64,000 nucleotides of DNA from Desulfobacterales bacterium (GTDB lineage: Bacteria; Desulfobacterota; Desulfobacteria; Desulfobacterales; Desulfosarcinaceae), in contig JACRDD010000020.1 in assembly GCA_016218685.1 (NCBI GenBank), positions 1 through 64,000 on the forward strand. Reading direction: 5' to 3'. The notes under the pieces are model-generated. The model was not told where the DNA came from, made no database searches, and worked only from the letters and a program-made list of their open reading frames with translations. Both the position numbers and the translations under genes were made by a program. How positions within the stretch are numbered: the stretch's first letter is position 1; each line of letters starts with the position of its first letter. Shown here one piece after another: positions 42,198 to 51,315 of the stretch.

Positions 42198-43313
42198 ATG
42201 AAGTGCCCCAAATGCGGATACCTTCGCCAATCCCGGGACGACGCTTTCGCGCCGCCCACCGAATGCCCGGCCTGCGGCATCGTCTACGTTAAGTATGGAC
42301 CCGGCGGCAGCGATACCTCGGAAAATCCCCAGGCTGCGGCACCGATCCCCAAAAAGCCCAGCGCCGTGGACGAGTCCACCCTGCGCAAAGCCCGTGAGCG
42401 GGTCGAGCGCCGCTTGCGCAAAAAGACAGGCACCCAAGCCGTTCAAGACGAGGAACGCGAGCGGATGTTGAAACACGCGCGCATCCTGGCCGCCGAGGGC
42501 GTTCGCAAGCGCCAGCAGGAGTGGCAGCAACGCCAAACGACCGAAACGGTCGAAACCGACTCAACCCAGACCTCCCTGAGTGCGGAAGTAGATGCAGCAT
42601 TCCAAGAAACCGGCGGGGCCGAGGCGGCCAATCCCGCCGATCGCCAGGTATTTACACCGGTTGCGGAGGTCAAGGCCAATGATCCGAACCTGTTCATGGA
42701 CGACAGCCAGCCGGCCATGTCCCCAGTGTCATCTATAGCAGAGCCGGAACCGGAACTAAAACTGGATGACACGATCACCGAACAACCGCTCATGATGGAG
42801 CCAACCGCCCCAGAGCAGACGGCCCCAGCGCTCGAGCCCGAGACGCCGGCGCAATCGCCTTTGGAAGAAGAGCCGGCGATGGAAGAAAGCACCGTCATCG
42901 CCATCGGCGCAAGGGACGTCCAAACCCAAGAGAGCTTGATGGAGGATAGTATCGCAAGCCAATCGGAAGATCAGGCAAAAAATCAGCCGGAGCCGCTGGG
43001 AGCGGACGGCCAGTCCTTCCCGAAGGCAAGGACGACCGGCCTCATGCGTTTCTTCCAGGCCGTGGCTTGGCTTATCCTGGTAGCCGGCTTGGGTGGCGCC
43101 GTCTTGAGTTGGCTCACGCTGACCGATGTCCAGGCCGGCACCCAGGCCGCGGGACAGATGAACGCCGGCAACCTGCCCATGGCGCTGCTGCTGGCATTCG
43201 CCTATCTGGCCATCGGCGTGCTGGGTTTTGCCTTCTTCTGGGTGACGTCGCTGATCGGCGGCCAACTGGCCGAGATCCGCAGAATACTTCTCCGGGGTAG
43301 CCAAGCCGACTGA
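42198..43313 (+). CDS. Zinc-ribbon protein with disordered acidic middle and two C-terminal TM helices
   Basis: This 371-residue protein begins with a zinc ribbon (MKCPKCGY...TECPACGIVYVKYG) and continues with a charged coiled segment, then a long low-complexity Glu/Pro/Thr-rich stretch (EPEPELKLDDTITEQPL...TAPEQTAPALEPETPAQ). It ends with two hydrophobic helices (FFQAVAWLILVAGLGGAVLSWLTL, LPMALLLAFAYLAIGVLGFAFFWVTSL). ATG 42198 has GAGG six bases before it, better than the upstream start in the track. The function is unknown; the layout suits a membrane-tethered scaffold with a cytoplasmic or periplasmic metal knuckle. It is a single gene. Confidence 0.75.
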   Translation: MKCPKCGYLRQSRDDAFAPPTECPACGIVYVKYGPGGSDTSENPQAAAPIPKKPSAVDESTLRKARERVERRLRKKTGTQAVQDEERERMLKHARILAAEGVRKRQQEWQQRQTTETVETDSTQTSLSAEVDAAFQETGGAEAANPADRQVFTPVAEVKANDPNLFMDDSQPAMSPVSSIAEPEPELKLDDTITEQPLMMEPTAPEQTAPALEPETPAQSPLEEEPAMEESTVIAIGARDVQTQESLMEDSIASQSEDQAKNQPEPLGADGQSFPKARTTGLMRFFQAVAWLILVAGLGGAVLSWLTLTDVQAGTQAAGQMNAGNLPMALLLAFAYLAIGVLGFAFFWVTSLIGGQLAEIRRILLRGSQAD

Positions 43314-43434
43314 GCGCATTTGAGCAATGCTCCCCCTTGGAACCCGAGTCCGCCTGATAGCCGCTATCCCGAACCGGCATTACGATAGCAGCTGTCTCGA
43401 ACCACGCCCGCTCGCTTTACAACCCTTCTGAAGT

Positions 43435-44469
43435 CTACCGGAAGTCCATCAAAAGTACTTTGGCTCCCCGGATCTTGCGCTGCTTGAGTTCCAGCAGGGC
43501 CTGGTTGGCTTGTTCGAGCGGATAGGTCCGGACTTCCGGCCGGAGGGGGATGCGGGTCGCCAGGTCCAGGAAATCGCGCACATCCCGGCGGGTGACGTTG
43601 GCCACGCTTTTGATCTCCTTCTCCTGCCATAAATGGGCGGCGTAGTCGATGCCGGCCATTACTTCCCGATCCTTGCTTTCCTTGCGGATGGCGTTGACCA
43701 CCAGCCGGCCGCCGGGGGCCAGGCAGGCCAGGGCCGCGATCACCGGCTGCCAGGCCGGAGTGGTGTCGATGATGGCCTGGGGTGGTTGCGGCGGCGGGTC
43801 ATCCGTGTGGCCGGCCCAGGCCGCGCCCAGTTCCCGGGCGAATTGCCGTTCGTCGCTGCCGCGGGCAAAGACATAAACCGGCGAATGCGGATAGAGATGC
43901 CGCGCCAGTTGCAGCACCAAGTGGGCCGAGGCGCCGAAGCCGGTCAACCCCAGGGCCTGGCCGTCGGTCAGGCTGCATAGCCGCAAGGCGCGATAGCCCA
44001 CGGCGCCGGCGCAGAGCAGCGGCGCGGCCTGGGCATCGCCGAGGCCCGCGGGGATGGGATGCACGAAGGCCTCATCCACGACCATGAACTCGGCGTAGCC
44101 GCCATCCGCATCGCGGCCTGTGGCCTGGAATCCAGCGCACAGGTTCTCCTGATCCTGCCGGCAAAAATCGCAACGGCCACAGGCCGAGTAGATCCACGCC
44201 ACGCCGACGCGCTCGCCCGGCGCAAACTGCCCGGCCGCCGGTCCCAATGCCGCCACCCGACCGACCACCTGATGGCCCGGAATCATCGGCAGCCGGGAGG
44301 GCGGCGTGCGCCCCTCGATCTCGTCCAGCTCCGTGTGGCACACCCCGCAGGCGGTCACCGCGATCAGAATCTGGCTGGCCTTGGGTTCGGGCCGCGGCAC
44401 CTCCGCCGGAGCCAGGGGCGCCGGCTCTTGGGCCAGATCGACGATGCGATGGAGCAGCATGGCGCGCAT
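43435..44469 (-). CDS. Zinc-dependent alcohol dehydrogenase (MDR family)
   Basis: This 344-residue medium-chain dehydrogenase has catalytic zinc ligands in ACGVCHTELDEIEG and PGHQVVGRV, and structural zinc cysteines CGRCDFCRQDQENLC. The NAD(P) region reads ALGLTGFGASAHLVLQLA, in which the usual GxGxxG is GFGASA. It would oxidise alcohols or reduce aldehydes in the cytoplasm. An AAGGAG site precedes the ATG. It is divergent from the FAD-protein gene starting at 44561, so the roughly 90-base gap likely carries both promoters. Its substrate is not predictable. Confidence 0.88.
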   Translation of the reverse strand: MRAMLLHRIVDLAQEPAPLAPAEVPRPEPKASQILIAVTACGVCHTELDEIEGRTPPSRLPMIPGHQVVGRVAALGPAAGQFAPGERVGVAWIYSACGRCDFCRQDQENLCAGFQATGRDADGGYAEFMVVDEAFVHPIPAGLGDAQAAPLLCAGAVGYRALRLCSLTDGQALGLTGFGASAHLVLQLARHLYPHSPVYVFARGSDERQFARELGAAWAGHTDDPPPQPPQAIIDTTPAWQPVIAALACLAPGGRLVVNAIRKESKDREVMAGIDYAAHLWQEKEIKSVANVTRRDVRDFLDLATRIPLRPEVRTYPLEQANQALLELKQRKIRGAKVLLMDFR

Positions 44470-44560
44470 CGATATTCTCCTTGATTAAAGATGGTTTTAT
44501 GGCAACATACGTTATAAGCATTTCAAAAGCAAAACAGCACCTATGGCATAAGGAGATTCC

Positions 44561-45811
44561 ATGCGCATCGCGGTGATCGGCGCCGGCATTTCGGGATTGT
44601 TATGCGCCTACCTGCTCAGCGACGAGCACGAGGTGATCGTCTATGACGCCAACGATTATATCGGCGGCCACACCCACACCATCGATGTGCATCTGGCGGG
44701 CCGCACCTATGCCGTGGACACCGGCTTCATCGTGTTCAATCGCAAGACCTATCCCAACTTTTTGAAGCTGATGCAAATCCTGGGCGTGGCCTGGCAACCG
44801 TCGGACATGAGCTTCAGCCTCCACTGCCTGCGCACCGGCCTCTTTTACAGCCCGAGCACCCTCAACAGCCTGTTCGCCCAGCGGTCGAATATCCTGCGAC
44901 CGGCTTTTTACCGCATGCTGCTGGATGCCCTGCGCTTCCGGCGCGAAGCCCTGGCGCTGCTGCAAAGCGATGACGACCGCACGACCCTGGCGGCCTACCT
45001 GCGCCAAAACCGCTACAGCGACCTGTTCATCCAAAAGTTTATCATCCCCATGGGGGCGGCCATCTGGTCGGCGGACCCGGACCGGTTCCGCGACTTTCCG
45101 GCGCGCTACCTGGTGGAGTTCTTCCACAACCATGGCTTTCTCAACCTGCGCGACCAGCCCCAGTGGCTGGTGCTCAAGGGCGGCTCGCGCCAGTATATCG
45201 AGCCGCTCACCCGGCGCTTTCGCGACCATATCCGCCTCAACGCGCCGGTGGCGGCCGTTCGACGGGCTGCGGACCAGGTGACGGTGACCACCGCCGGCGG
45301 CGATCAAGATCATTTCGACCGGGCGATCATCGCGGCCCACAGCGACCAGGCCCTGGCCATGCTGGCCGATCCCAGCGACCGCGAGCGGGAGATCCTGGGT
45401 ACCATCCCCTACCAGGAGAACCACACCATTCTGCACACCGACAACAACGTGCTGCCGCCCAAACGTGCGGCCTGGGCCAGTTGGAACTACCGCATCCCCA
45501 AATCGGAGCGAGGGCGGGTGGCGCTGACCTATGACATGAACCTGCTCCAGGGGCTGGAGGCTCCCGAGGAGTTTTGCGTCAGCTTGAACATGGCCGAAGA
45601 TATCGATCCACGGAAGATCATCCGATCGCTGGTCTATCACCATCCCGTGTACGATCCCAAAAGTCTGGCGGCCCGACGCGACCAGGAGACGCTCAAAGGC
45701 GCCAATCGCACCTATTTTTGCGGCGCTTACTGGGGCTACGGATTCCACGAGGACGGCGTCAACAGCGCCCTGGCCGTCTGCACCCATTTCGGCAAGGCCC
45801 TGGCACCATGA
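44561..45811 (+). CDS. FAD/NAD(P)-binding amine-oxidase-like protein (fatty-acid modification cluster)
   Basis: This 416-residue flavoprotein begins with MRIAVIGAGISGLLCAYLLSDEHEVIVYDAN (dinucleotide-binding GxGxxG) and ends with TYFCGAYWGYGFHEDGVNSALAV, the amine-oxidase FAD-binding C-terminus. The DTGFIVFNRKTYPNFLKLM segment is typical of the COG2907-type protein that sits beside DUF1365 and cyclopropane-fatty-acid-synthase-like genes. Homologs in Rhodobacter act in furan fatty acid synthesis as a fatty acyl desaturase-like step; that role is inference here. AAGGAG lies before the ATG. It overlaps the next gene by ATGA. Confidence 0.85.
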   Translation: MRIAVIGAGISGLLCAYLLSDEHEVIVYDANDYIGGHTHTIDVHLAGRTYAVDTGFIVFNRKTYPNFLKLMQILGVAWQPSDMSFSLHCLRTGLFYSPSTLNSLFAQRSNILRPAFYRMLLDALRFRREALALLQSDDDRTTLAAYLRQNRYSDLFIQKFIIPMGAAIWSADPDRFRDFPARYLVEFFHNHGFLNLRDQPQWLVLKGGSRQYIEPLTRRFRDHIRLNAPVAAVRRAADQVTVTTAGGDQDHFDRAIIAAHSDQALAMLADPSDREREILGTIPYQENHTILHTDNNVLPPKRAAWASWNYRIPKSERGRVALTYDMNLLQGLEAPEEFCVSLNMAEDIDPRKIIRSLVYHHPVYDPKSLAARRDQETLKGANRTYFCGAYWGYGFHEDGVNSALAVCTHFGKALAP

Positions 45812-46566
45812 AAAGCTGTATCTATGAAGGCACCGTCCGCCACCGCCGCTACCGACCGCGGCCCAACCACTTCCAGTACCGCCTGTTTTTCATGTACCTG
45901 GACCTGGCCGAGCTGCCCCGGCTCTTCGACGATCACCCCCTGTGGTCCTACGGCCGGCCCAATCTGGCCTGGTTCAAACGCAGCGACCATTTCGGGGACC
46001 CGCGCATGCCCATGGACCAGGCCGTGCGCGACCTGGTCGAGGCGCGCACCGGCCAAAGACCCGCCGGGCCGATCCGCATGCTGACCCATCTGCGCTATTT
46101 CGGCCACTGCTTCAACCCGGCCACCTTTTTCTTCTGCTACGACCGCCGGGACCAGCGGCTGGAAACCATCGTCGTGGAGATCCACAACACCCCCTGGGGC
46201 GAGGTCTTCTGTTATGTGCTGCCGGAGGCGCGCAACGAGCATCCCCTGGCGCAGTGGCGGCGCTTTCGTTTCGCCAAGGCGTTTCATGTATCGCCTTTCA
46301 TCGACATGGATATCGATTACGACTGGCGCTTTCGGGTGCCCGGCGACCAAATCCGGGTGCACATGATCGATTATCAGGGGGGGGCACCGCTGTTCGACGC
46401 CAGCCTGCGCCTGCAACGGCGACCGATCAGCCACCAGTCCCTGACCCGGGTGCTGTTCCAATACCCTTTGATGACCGGCAAGGTCATCGGCTTGATCTAC
46501 TTTCAGGCCTTGCGGCTGCTGTTGAAGAAAACCCCTTTTTACGAACACCCCCAAAAAAGCGGGTAA
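45808..46566 (+). CDS. DUF1365 family protein
   Basis: This 252-residue protein starts at ATG 45808, overlapping the previous stop as ATGA. Family pattern: CIYEGTVRHRRYRPRPNHFQYRLFFMYLDL at the start, RMLTHLRYFGHCFNPATFFFCYD and AFHVSPFIDMDIDYDWRFRVPGDQIRVHMIDY. No signal peptide is seen. The biochemical role is unknown. The family consistently co-occurs with the FAD protein and the CFA-synthase-like protein and is thought to help membrane lipid modification. Confidence 0.9.
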   Translation: MKSCIYEGTVRHRRYRPRPNHFQYRLFFMYLDLAELPRLFDDHPLWSYGRPNLAWFKRSDHFGDPRMPMDQAVRDLVEARTGQRPAGPIRMLTHLRYFGHCFNPATFFFCYDRRDQRLETIVVEIHNTPWGEVFCYVLPEARNEHPLAQWRRFRFAKAFHVSPFIDMDIDYDWRFRVPGDQIRVHMIDYQGGAPLFDASLRLQRRPISHQSLTRVLFQYPLMTGKVIGLIYFQALRLLLKKTPFYEHPQKSG

Positions 46567-46639
46567 ACCGTTTGCTCTTCAAGGGGGGCGGCATTATCTT
46601 CGCGGACAAGATCCTTGGTCCTGGAAGTAAAAATAGAAA

Positions 46640-47911
46640 ATGGAGTCGAAGCAGATGGCCGACACGATTCTTCCTTTCACGCTGGCTCAATCGCAAACGC
46701 TGAAAACCCGTAGCATGGACCGCGTGGCGCGGCGCATGGTCCTGGCCTTGCTCGAAAAGATTCGTCATGGCCAGATCACCCTCGCCGACCCCGAGGGCAC
46801 CTACATCTTCGGAGCCCCTTCCACCAACCTCGCCATGCACCCGGTGGTACGCATCCACCACCCGCGGTGCTACGCCTGGATGCTTTCGGGCGGCAGCATG
46901 GGCGTGGCCGAAGCCTATATGGCCGGGCTCTGGTCCACGGAGCGGTTGACCGACGTGGTGCGCCTGGTGGTGGCCAACCAGGCCGTATTCAAGGGTTTGG
47001 ACAGCGGCTGGATGCGCCTCACCGAGCCGTTCTACAAAGTCGCCCACTGGCTGCGACGCAATACCGTGGCCGGCAGCCGGCGCAACATCGTGGCCCACTA
47101 TGACCTGGGCAACGACTTCTACCGGCTCTTTCTCGACCCCACCATGACCTATTCGGCGGGCATCTTCGAGGGGCCGGAGAGCACTCTGGAAGAGGCTTCC
47201 GTCGCCAAGTACGACCGCATCTGCCGCAAACTGCGGCTCGGCCCCGGCGATCATGTGGTCGAGATCGGCACCGGCTGGGGCGGGTTTGCCTTGCACGCGG
47301 CCACGCGCTACGGTTGCCGTGTCACCACCACCACCATTTCGGAACAGCAGCACGCCTTCGCCCGGGAGCGCTTCCGCGCGGCGGGCCTGACCGAGCGCAT
47401 CACGCTGCTCAAGGAAGACTACCGCCATCTGAACGGCACGTTCGACAAGCTGGTCTCCATCGAGATGATCGAAGCCGTGGGCCACCACTTCCTGGGCGAC
47501 TTCTTCCGAAAATGCAACGCCTTGCTCAAAGCCGACGGCCTGATGGCCCTGCAGGCCATCACCATCCGCGACCAGGAGTACGATCAGCACCGCCGTTCGG
47601 TGGATTTCATCAAACGCTATATCTTTCCGGGAAGCTGCATTCCCAGCGTCTCCGTGATGCTGGAAGCCGTCCGCAGGAAAACCGACCTGGCCCTGTGCCA
47701 CCTGGAAGATCTCACGCCCCACTACGCGCGCACCCTGGCCGCCTGGCGCAAGCGCTTTTTCGACAATATCGGCCAGGTGCGCGAAATGGGTTTTTCGGAG
47801 GCGTTCATCCGCATGTGGGAGTACTATCTGTGCTACTGCGAAGGCGGCTTTGCCGAGCGCCATATCGGCAATGTGCAAATGGTTCTGGCCAAACCGCTGT
47901 TCCGGTCATAA
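46640..47911 (+). CDS. Cyclopropane-fatty-acyl-phospholipid synthase-like methyltransferase
   Basis: This protein of about 420 residues is a SAM-dependent methyltransferase acting on unsaturated acyl chains of phospholipids at the membrane surface. It shows NIVAHYDLGNDFYRLFLDPTMTYSAGIFE, VVEIGTGWGGFALHAA (SAM motif VEIGxGWGG), and DKLVSIEMIEAVGHHFLGDFF, RDQEYDQHRRSVDFIKRYIFPGSCIPS, matching the active site of the CFA synthase family. An ATG five codons in (MADTIL) is an alternative start. It lies 73 bases after DUF1365 on the same strand and converges on DUF1295, with only 3 bases between the stops. Cyclopropanation or C-methylation cannot be told apart from sequence. Confidence 0.92.
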   Translation: MESKQMADTILPFTLAQSQTLKTRSMDRVARRMVLALLEKIRHGQITLADPEGTYIFGAPSTNLAMHPVVRIHHPRCYAWMLSGGSMGVAEAYMAGLWSTERLTDVVRLVVANQAVFKGLDSGWMRLTEPFYKVAHWLRRNTVAGSRRNIVAHYDLGNDFYRLFLDPTMTYSAGIFEGPESTLEEASVAKYDRICRKLRLGPGDHVVEIGTGWGGFALHAATRYGCRVTTTTISEQQHAFARERFRAAGLTERITLLKEDYRHLNGTFDKLVSIEMIEAVGHHFLGDFFRKCNALLKADGLMALQAITIRDQEYDQHRRSVDFIKRYIFPGSCIPSVSVMLEAVRRKTDLALCHLEDLTPHYARTLAAWRKRFFDNIGQVREMGFSEAFIRMWEYYLCYCEGGFAERHIGNVQMVLAKPLFRS

Positions 47912-47914
47912 TCT

Positions 47915-48709
47915 TCAGCGCTTGGCTTTACGCGGAAACCAGGGAATAAACGCGCTGGTGTTCGCGATATACTCCCGATAGCCCGGCCGCCGCTCGATGA
48001 GCCCCTTTTCGGTCAAGGGAACCCCCGTCATCTTCAGCAGTACGGTGGTGATGACGACGGGGCTGACGATCGTCCACCAGGCGCCCGGCGCGGATAGGGC
48101 GATGATGAAGATTCCCCACCAGAGCAAGGCTTCTCCGAAGTAATTGGGATGCCGGCTGTAAGCCCACAGCCCACGATCCATCACCCGGCCTTTGCTCCCG
48201 GGATCGGCCTTGAAGGCGGCCAATTGGGCGTCCCCTGCCACTTCAAATCCAAAGCCGACCAGCCAGAGCATCGCCCCCAATCCATCCCAAAAAGTAAACG
48301 CAGCCGGGGTGGAAGAATATTGGCCGTATTGCAAGGCCAGAGCAATCACCCACAGGAAGAGCGCCTGAAGCAAAAATACCTTGAAAAGACTGTGCCACCA
48401 GAAGGCCGGGCCGCTCTGGGCGCGCCACTGGCCGTAGCGCGGGTCTTCGCCCTTGCCCCAATTGCGCAAGGTCAGATAGATGCTCAGCCGGACGCCCCAC
48501 ACGGTCACCAGCACGGCGATCAGCCAACTCCTGCCGGCATACCCGTCGGACAAGAAGAAGGTGAACCAGGCGATGATCACGAAACCCAATCCCCAAAGGC
48601 TGTCCACCACCGTCACGTTGCGCAACACCAGACTAATCAACCAGCCGACGATCATCAACTTCAAGACCGCCGCCAAATTCACCAGCATCACCGTTACGAT
48701 ACTTTCCAT
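47915..48709 (-). CDS. DUF1295 membrane protein (steroid 5-alpha-reductase/isoprenylcysteine-methyltransferase-like)
   Basis: This 264-residue protein has six or so TM helices and the DUF1295 signature RGLWAYSRHPNYFGEALLWWGIF, followed by EKGLIERRPGYREYIANTSAFIPWFP. The N-terminus is hydrophobic (VNLAAVLKLMIVGWLISLVL) and GLGFVIIAWFTFFL follows. The fold is related to membrane reductases that use NADPH; the substrate is presumably a lipid. It lies 36 bases after the transporter gene on the same strand, making the third gene of the unit chalcone-isomerase-like, transporter, DUF1295. Confidence 0.9.
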   Translation of the reverse strand: MESIVTVMLVNLAAVLKLMIVGWLISLVLRNVTVVDSLWGLGFVIIAWFTFFLSDGYAGRSWLIAVLVTVWGVRLSIYLTLRNWGKGEDPRYGQWRAQSGPAFWWHSLFKVFLLQALFLWVIALALQYGQYSSTPAAFTFWDGLGAMLWLVGFGFEVAGDAQLAAFKADPGSKGRVMDRGLWAYSRHPNYFGEALLWWGIFIIALSAPGAWWTIVSPVVITTVLLKMTGVPLTEKGLIERRPGYREYIANTSAFIPWFPRKAKR

Positions 48710-48745
48710 GCGCGCCTCCCATGAAAGCTCTATGCGCCCTGCCGC

Positions 48746-50152
48746 TCAGCCCCGTAAGGGCTTGGCCGCGAGGGGGTCGCTGAAGAGATCGCCGTTTTGG
48801 CGCAGGGCCACGGCCTCCCGGATCTTCTGGTGCACCGCGCCATCGATGGGGTAGCGCAGGGCGATGGCCATGCCGATCAGGTTGCAGACCGAGGGCACCA
48901 GGGCGTACAGCACCCGCAGGGTCCATTGCACCGCTTCGCTCTGGGGTGCATTGGGCACATAACCGGCCATGCCCAGCGCGGTCAAGCCCACGCCGATGCC
49001 CAGGGCGGCCGCCAGCTTCTTGGAGATGGCCCACAGGCCGATATACTGCCCTTCGCGGCGCTCGCCGCCCAGCAGTTCATCGTAGTCGATCACATCGGCC
49101 TGCATGGCCGATGGAATGGCCAGGGTGGCGCCGAAGCCGATGCCCGACAGGCACACCAGCACCCCATAAATCATGGCATCCCCCGGCCCGAGGAAAAAGA
49201 CCCCGAAGAACGCACCGGTATTGATACCCATGGCGATCAACCAGGCGCGTTTCTTGCCGATGGCCCGGGCCATGGCGATCCAGGCCGGTAGAAACACGAT
49301 GCCGGTGGCAAAGTAAAGCAGAAGAAACAAATCGGCATGGGGCGATTGCAGCACATACGCCACGTAGTAGAGAATCAGCGTGGCCGGCAGGTTGTTGCCG
49401 ATGGCGCTCACGGTGTAGGCCGCCAGCAGGATCATGAACGGTCGGTTCGCGCGCACCAGTTTAAAACCGCTCCAGATGCCCCTATGCCCGGCGGAGGTCA
49501 CCGTCGGTCGCTCGCGCACCATGGCCACGCACCACCAGGCCGATCCCACGATCAAGGGCGCGTAAAGTATCGATATCCAGAAGAAAACCGCGCGCTCGGC
49601 CTCCGGTCCGGCGGCCGCGCCCAGCCAGCCGCGCACCAGGGCCGGCGAAGCGGCGGCGGCCAGCGTGCCAGCGATCAGCAATCCGTCGCGCAGGGCGAAA
49701 AGCCCTACCCGCTCCTGATAATCGAAGGTGATCTCCGGTCCCAGGGACTCGTAGGGCACGGTCACCACGGTCCAGAAGAGAAAGAGCCCGAAAATCCCAA
49801 CGGTGAACCACGCCGTGGCCGTGGCGCCGGAGAAGTGGGGCGGGTTGAACAGCATGATCATCATGGCCGCCAGGAATACCGCGCCCAGGGCGATGTAAGG
49901 CCGGCGCCGCCCGAAGACCGAATGGGTGCGGTCGGAGACGAGCCCCATGGCCGGGTCGGTCACGGCATCGAAGATGCGCACGCCGAAGAGGATGGTTCCC
50001 AGGACCGCCACGTCGATGCCCACCACATCGGTGTAGAATTTGGGCAGATAGACATATACTGGAATGCCCACCACGGCCAGGGCGAAGGCCGGGAGGGCGT
50101 AGGCGATCTTGCGGGCCGTTGAAACCCTGTTTTCCAAGGAAATCGAACTCAT
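48746..50152 (-). CDS. MFS/GPH-type (MelB-like) transporter
   Basis: This 468-residue protein of about 12 TM helices has the GPH signature in the N-half: AVTDPAMGLVSDRTHSVFGRRRPYIALGAVF, with VTVPYESLGPEITFDYQERV. These are typical of COG2211 sugar/cation symporter-like proteins. Within lipid-modification clusters the family may move a lipid-derived or amphipathic compound and not a sugar; that is inference. The ATG overlaps the stop of the chalcone-isomerase-like gene by four bases (ATGA), so translation is coupled. Confidence 0.9.
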   Translation of the reverse strand: MSSISLENRVSTARKIAYALPAFALAVVGIPVYVYLPKFYTDVVGIDVAVLGTILFGVRIFDAVTDPAMGLVSDRTHSVFGRRRPYIALGAVFLAAMMIMLFNPPHFSGATATAWFTVGIFGLFLFWTVVTVPYESLGPEITFDYQERVGLFALRDGLLIAGTLAAAASPALVRGWLGAAAGPEAERAVFFWISILYAPLIVGSAWWCVAMVRERPTVTSAGHRGIWSGFKLVRANRPFMILLAAYTVSAIGNNLPATLILYYVAYVLQSPHADLFLLLYFATGIVFLPAWIAMARAIGKKRAWLIAMGINTGAFFGVFFLGPGDAMIYGVLVCLSGIGFGATLAIPSAMQADVIDYDELLGGERREGQYIGLWAISKKLAAALGIGVGLTALGMAGYVPNAPQSEAVQWTLRVLYALVPSVCNLIGMAIALRYPIDGAVHQKIREAVALRQNGDLFSDPLAAKPLRG

Positions 50153-50724
50153 TTGGCACCCAGCAGTTGCTGTTTGAAATCCGCGTTCATGGGATCATCC
50201 CCCAGCCACATTGAAAAAAGCGCCGCGGCGAACTCGGCACCCGGAATGACGCCCAACGCGTCGCCGTTCAGGGATAGTTCAGTGCCCCGGCCCGGAATAT
50301 AAGTCAAGGCATAACGATCCCCGGGCCGAACGTCGCGGTAAAGCGAGTTATGGTACTCCACCTGGGGCCGGATGCGACCCAAAGTTTCGGCATCCACGTT
50401 GCGGGCCATGAAACGGTCGGTGACCTTGCCGAAATCTTCCCCCTTGAGCGCATGGAAGTACTCGACCTCCAGGCGCTTGGGCCGATCCCCGAGAATATCT
50501 TCCGGGCCAAGCCCTTCCTCATGGTAGAGCGCCCCCACATAGGCCTTGATAAACTTCATGTACCTGAACAACCCGGTGCCTTGCAAGGCAAGTCGCACCC
50601 CCGGAGCTTCATAGGCCGTATCGAATTGGACATTCTCGATGACCGTGCCTTGTGCAACGACAGGCACGAGCAGCGCCATCACCATCGCGGGCAGCAAAAA
50701 TCTCATGGTGTTATTAATTTTCAT
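50149..50724 (-). CDS. Chalcone-isomerase-like domain protein, exported
   Basis: This 191-residue protein has signal peptide (MRFLLPAMVMALLVPVVAQGTV after a short MKINNT start). The mature part GVRLALQGTGLFRYMKFIKAYVGALYHEEG, ILGDRPKRLEVEYFHALKGEDFGKVTDRFM and the closing AEFAAALFSMWLGDDPMNADFKQQLLG fits the Chalcone_3 (PF16036-like) family of fatty-acid-binding-like folds. It is probably periplasmic and may bind acyl chains. The signal start could be either M1 or the M at residue 7. It is the first gene of the transporter-DUF1295 unit. Confidence 0.86.
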   Translation of the reverse strand: MKINNTMRFLLPAMVMALLVPVVAQGTVIENVQFDTAYEAPGVRLALQGTGLFRYMKFIKAYVGALYHEEGLGPEDILGDRPKRLEVEYFHALKGEDFGKVTDRFMARNVDAETLGRIRPQVEYHNSLYRDVRPGDRYALTYIPGRGTELSLNGDALGVIPGAEFAAALFSMWLGDDPMNADFKQQLLGAK

Positions 50725-50907
50725 GCTCCACCTCCCGGGCTCATGCCCCCTTGCGGATCGTATTAATCGGCGCTACAAGTTCTGGAGATAACAATAGGTA
50801 GTTTCGGATCGATTGAAATAAACAAGAACTGGGGGGGCGATGGTAGCCAAAACCTACCGGGCGCCCATTTAAACTCCCTCCCGGCTTTACCAGCTTCGGA
50901 GGTGCAC

Positions 50908-51315
50908 ATGCCGACGATCTTCCATATCAAACTCTATCTACTGACCGTTCCCATCTTCTTCGCCATCGACCTGCTCTGGCTGGGGGTCATCGCCAAACCG
51001 CTTTACAAAAAACACCTGGGGGGCATTCTCGGCCAGCAGGTCAACTGGAAGGCCGCCGCCGCCTTCTACCTAATCTATATCGCCGGCATCCTGATCTTCG
51101 CCGTGGTGCCGGCCCTGGAAAAGGGCTCCCTGGGCCGGGCGGTGCTCTGGGGAGTGCTGTTCGGCTTTTTTACCTACGCCACCTACGACCTGACCAACAT
51201 GGCCACCCTGCCCCGCTGGCCCCTAACCATCGCCCTCGTGGACATCGCCTGGGGCATGTTCCTGTGCGCGGCCGTGGCCGCGGCGAGCTACCGGGTGGGA
51301 AGGTGGTTACTGTGA
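50908..51315 (+). CDS. DUF2177 membrane protein
   Basis: This protein of about 135 residues with four TM helices matches DUF2177: IFFAIDLLWLGVIAKPLYKKHLGGIL, FYLIYIAGILIFAVVPAL, FTYATYDLTNMATLPRWPLTIALVDIAWG. The last segment is the family signature. ATG 50908 with GGAGG five bases upstream is preferred to the GTG two codons before. The function is unknown; the family is common beside CFA-synthase/DUF1365 clusters. It is divergent from the chalcone-isomerase-like gene. Confidence 0.9.
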   Translation: MPTIFHIKLYLLTVPIFFAIDLLWLGVIAKPLYKKHLGGILGQQVNWKAAAAFYLIYIAGILIFAVVPALEKGSLGRAVLWGVLFGFFTYATYDLTNMATLPRWPLTIALVDIAWGMFLCAAVAAASYRVGRWLL

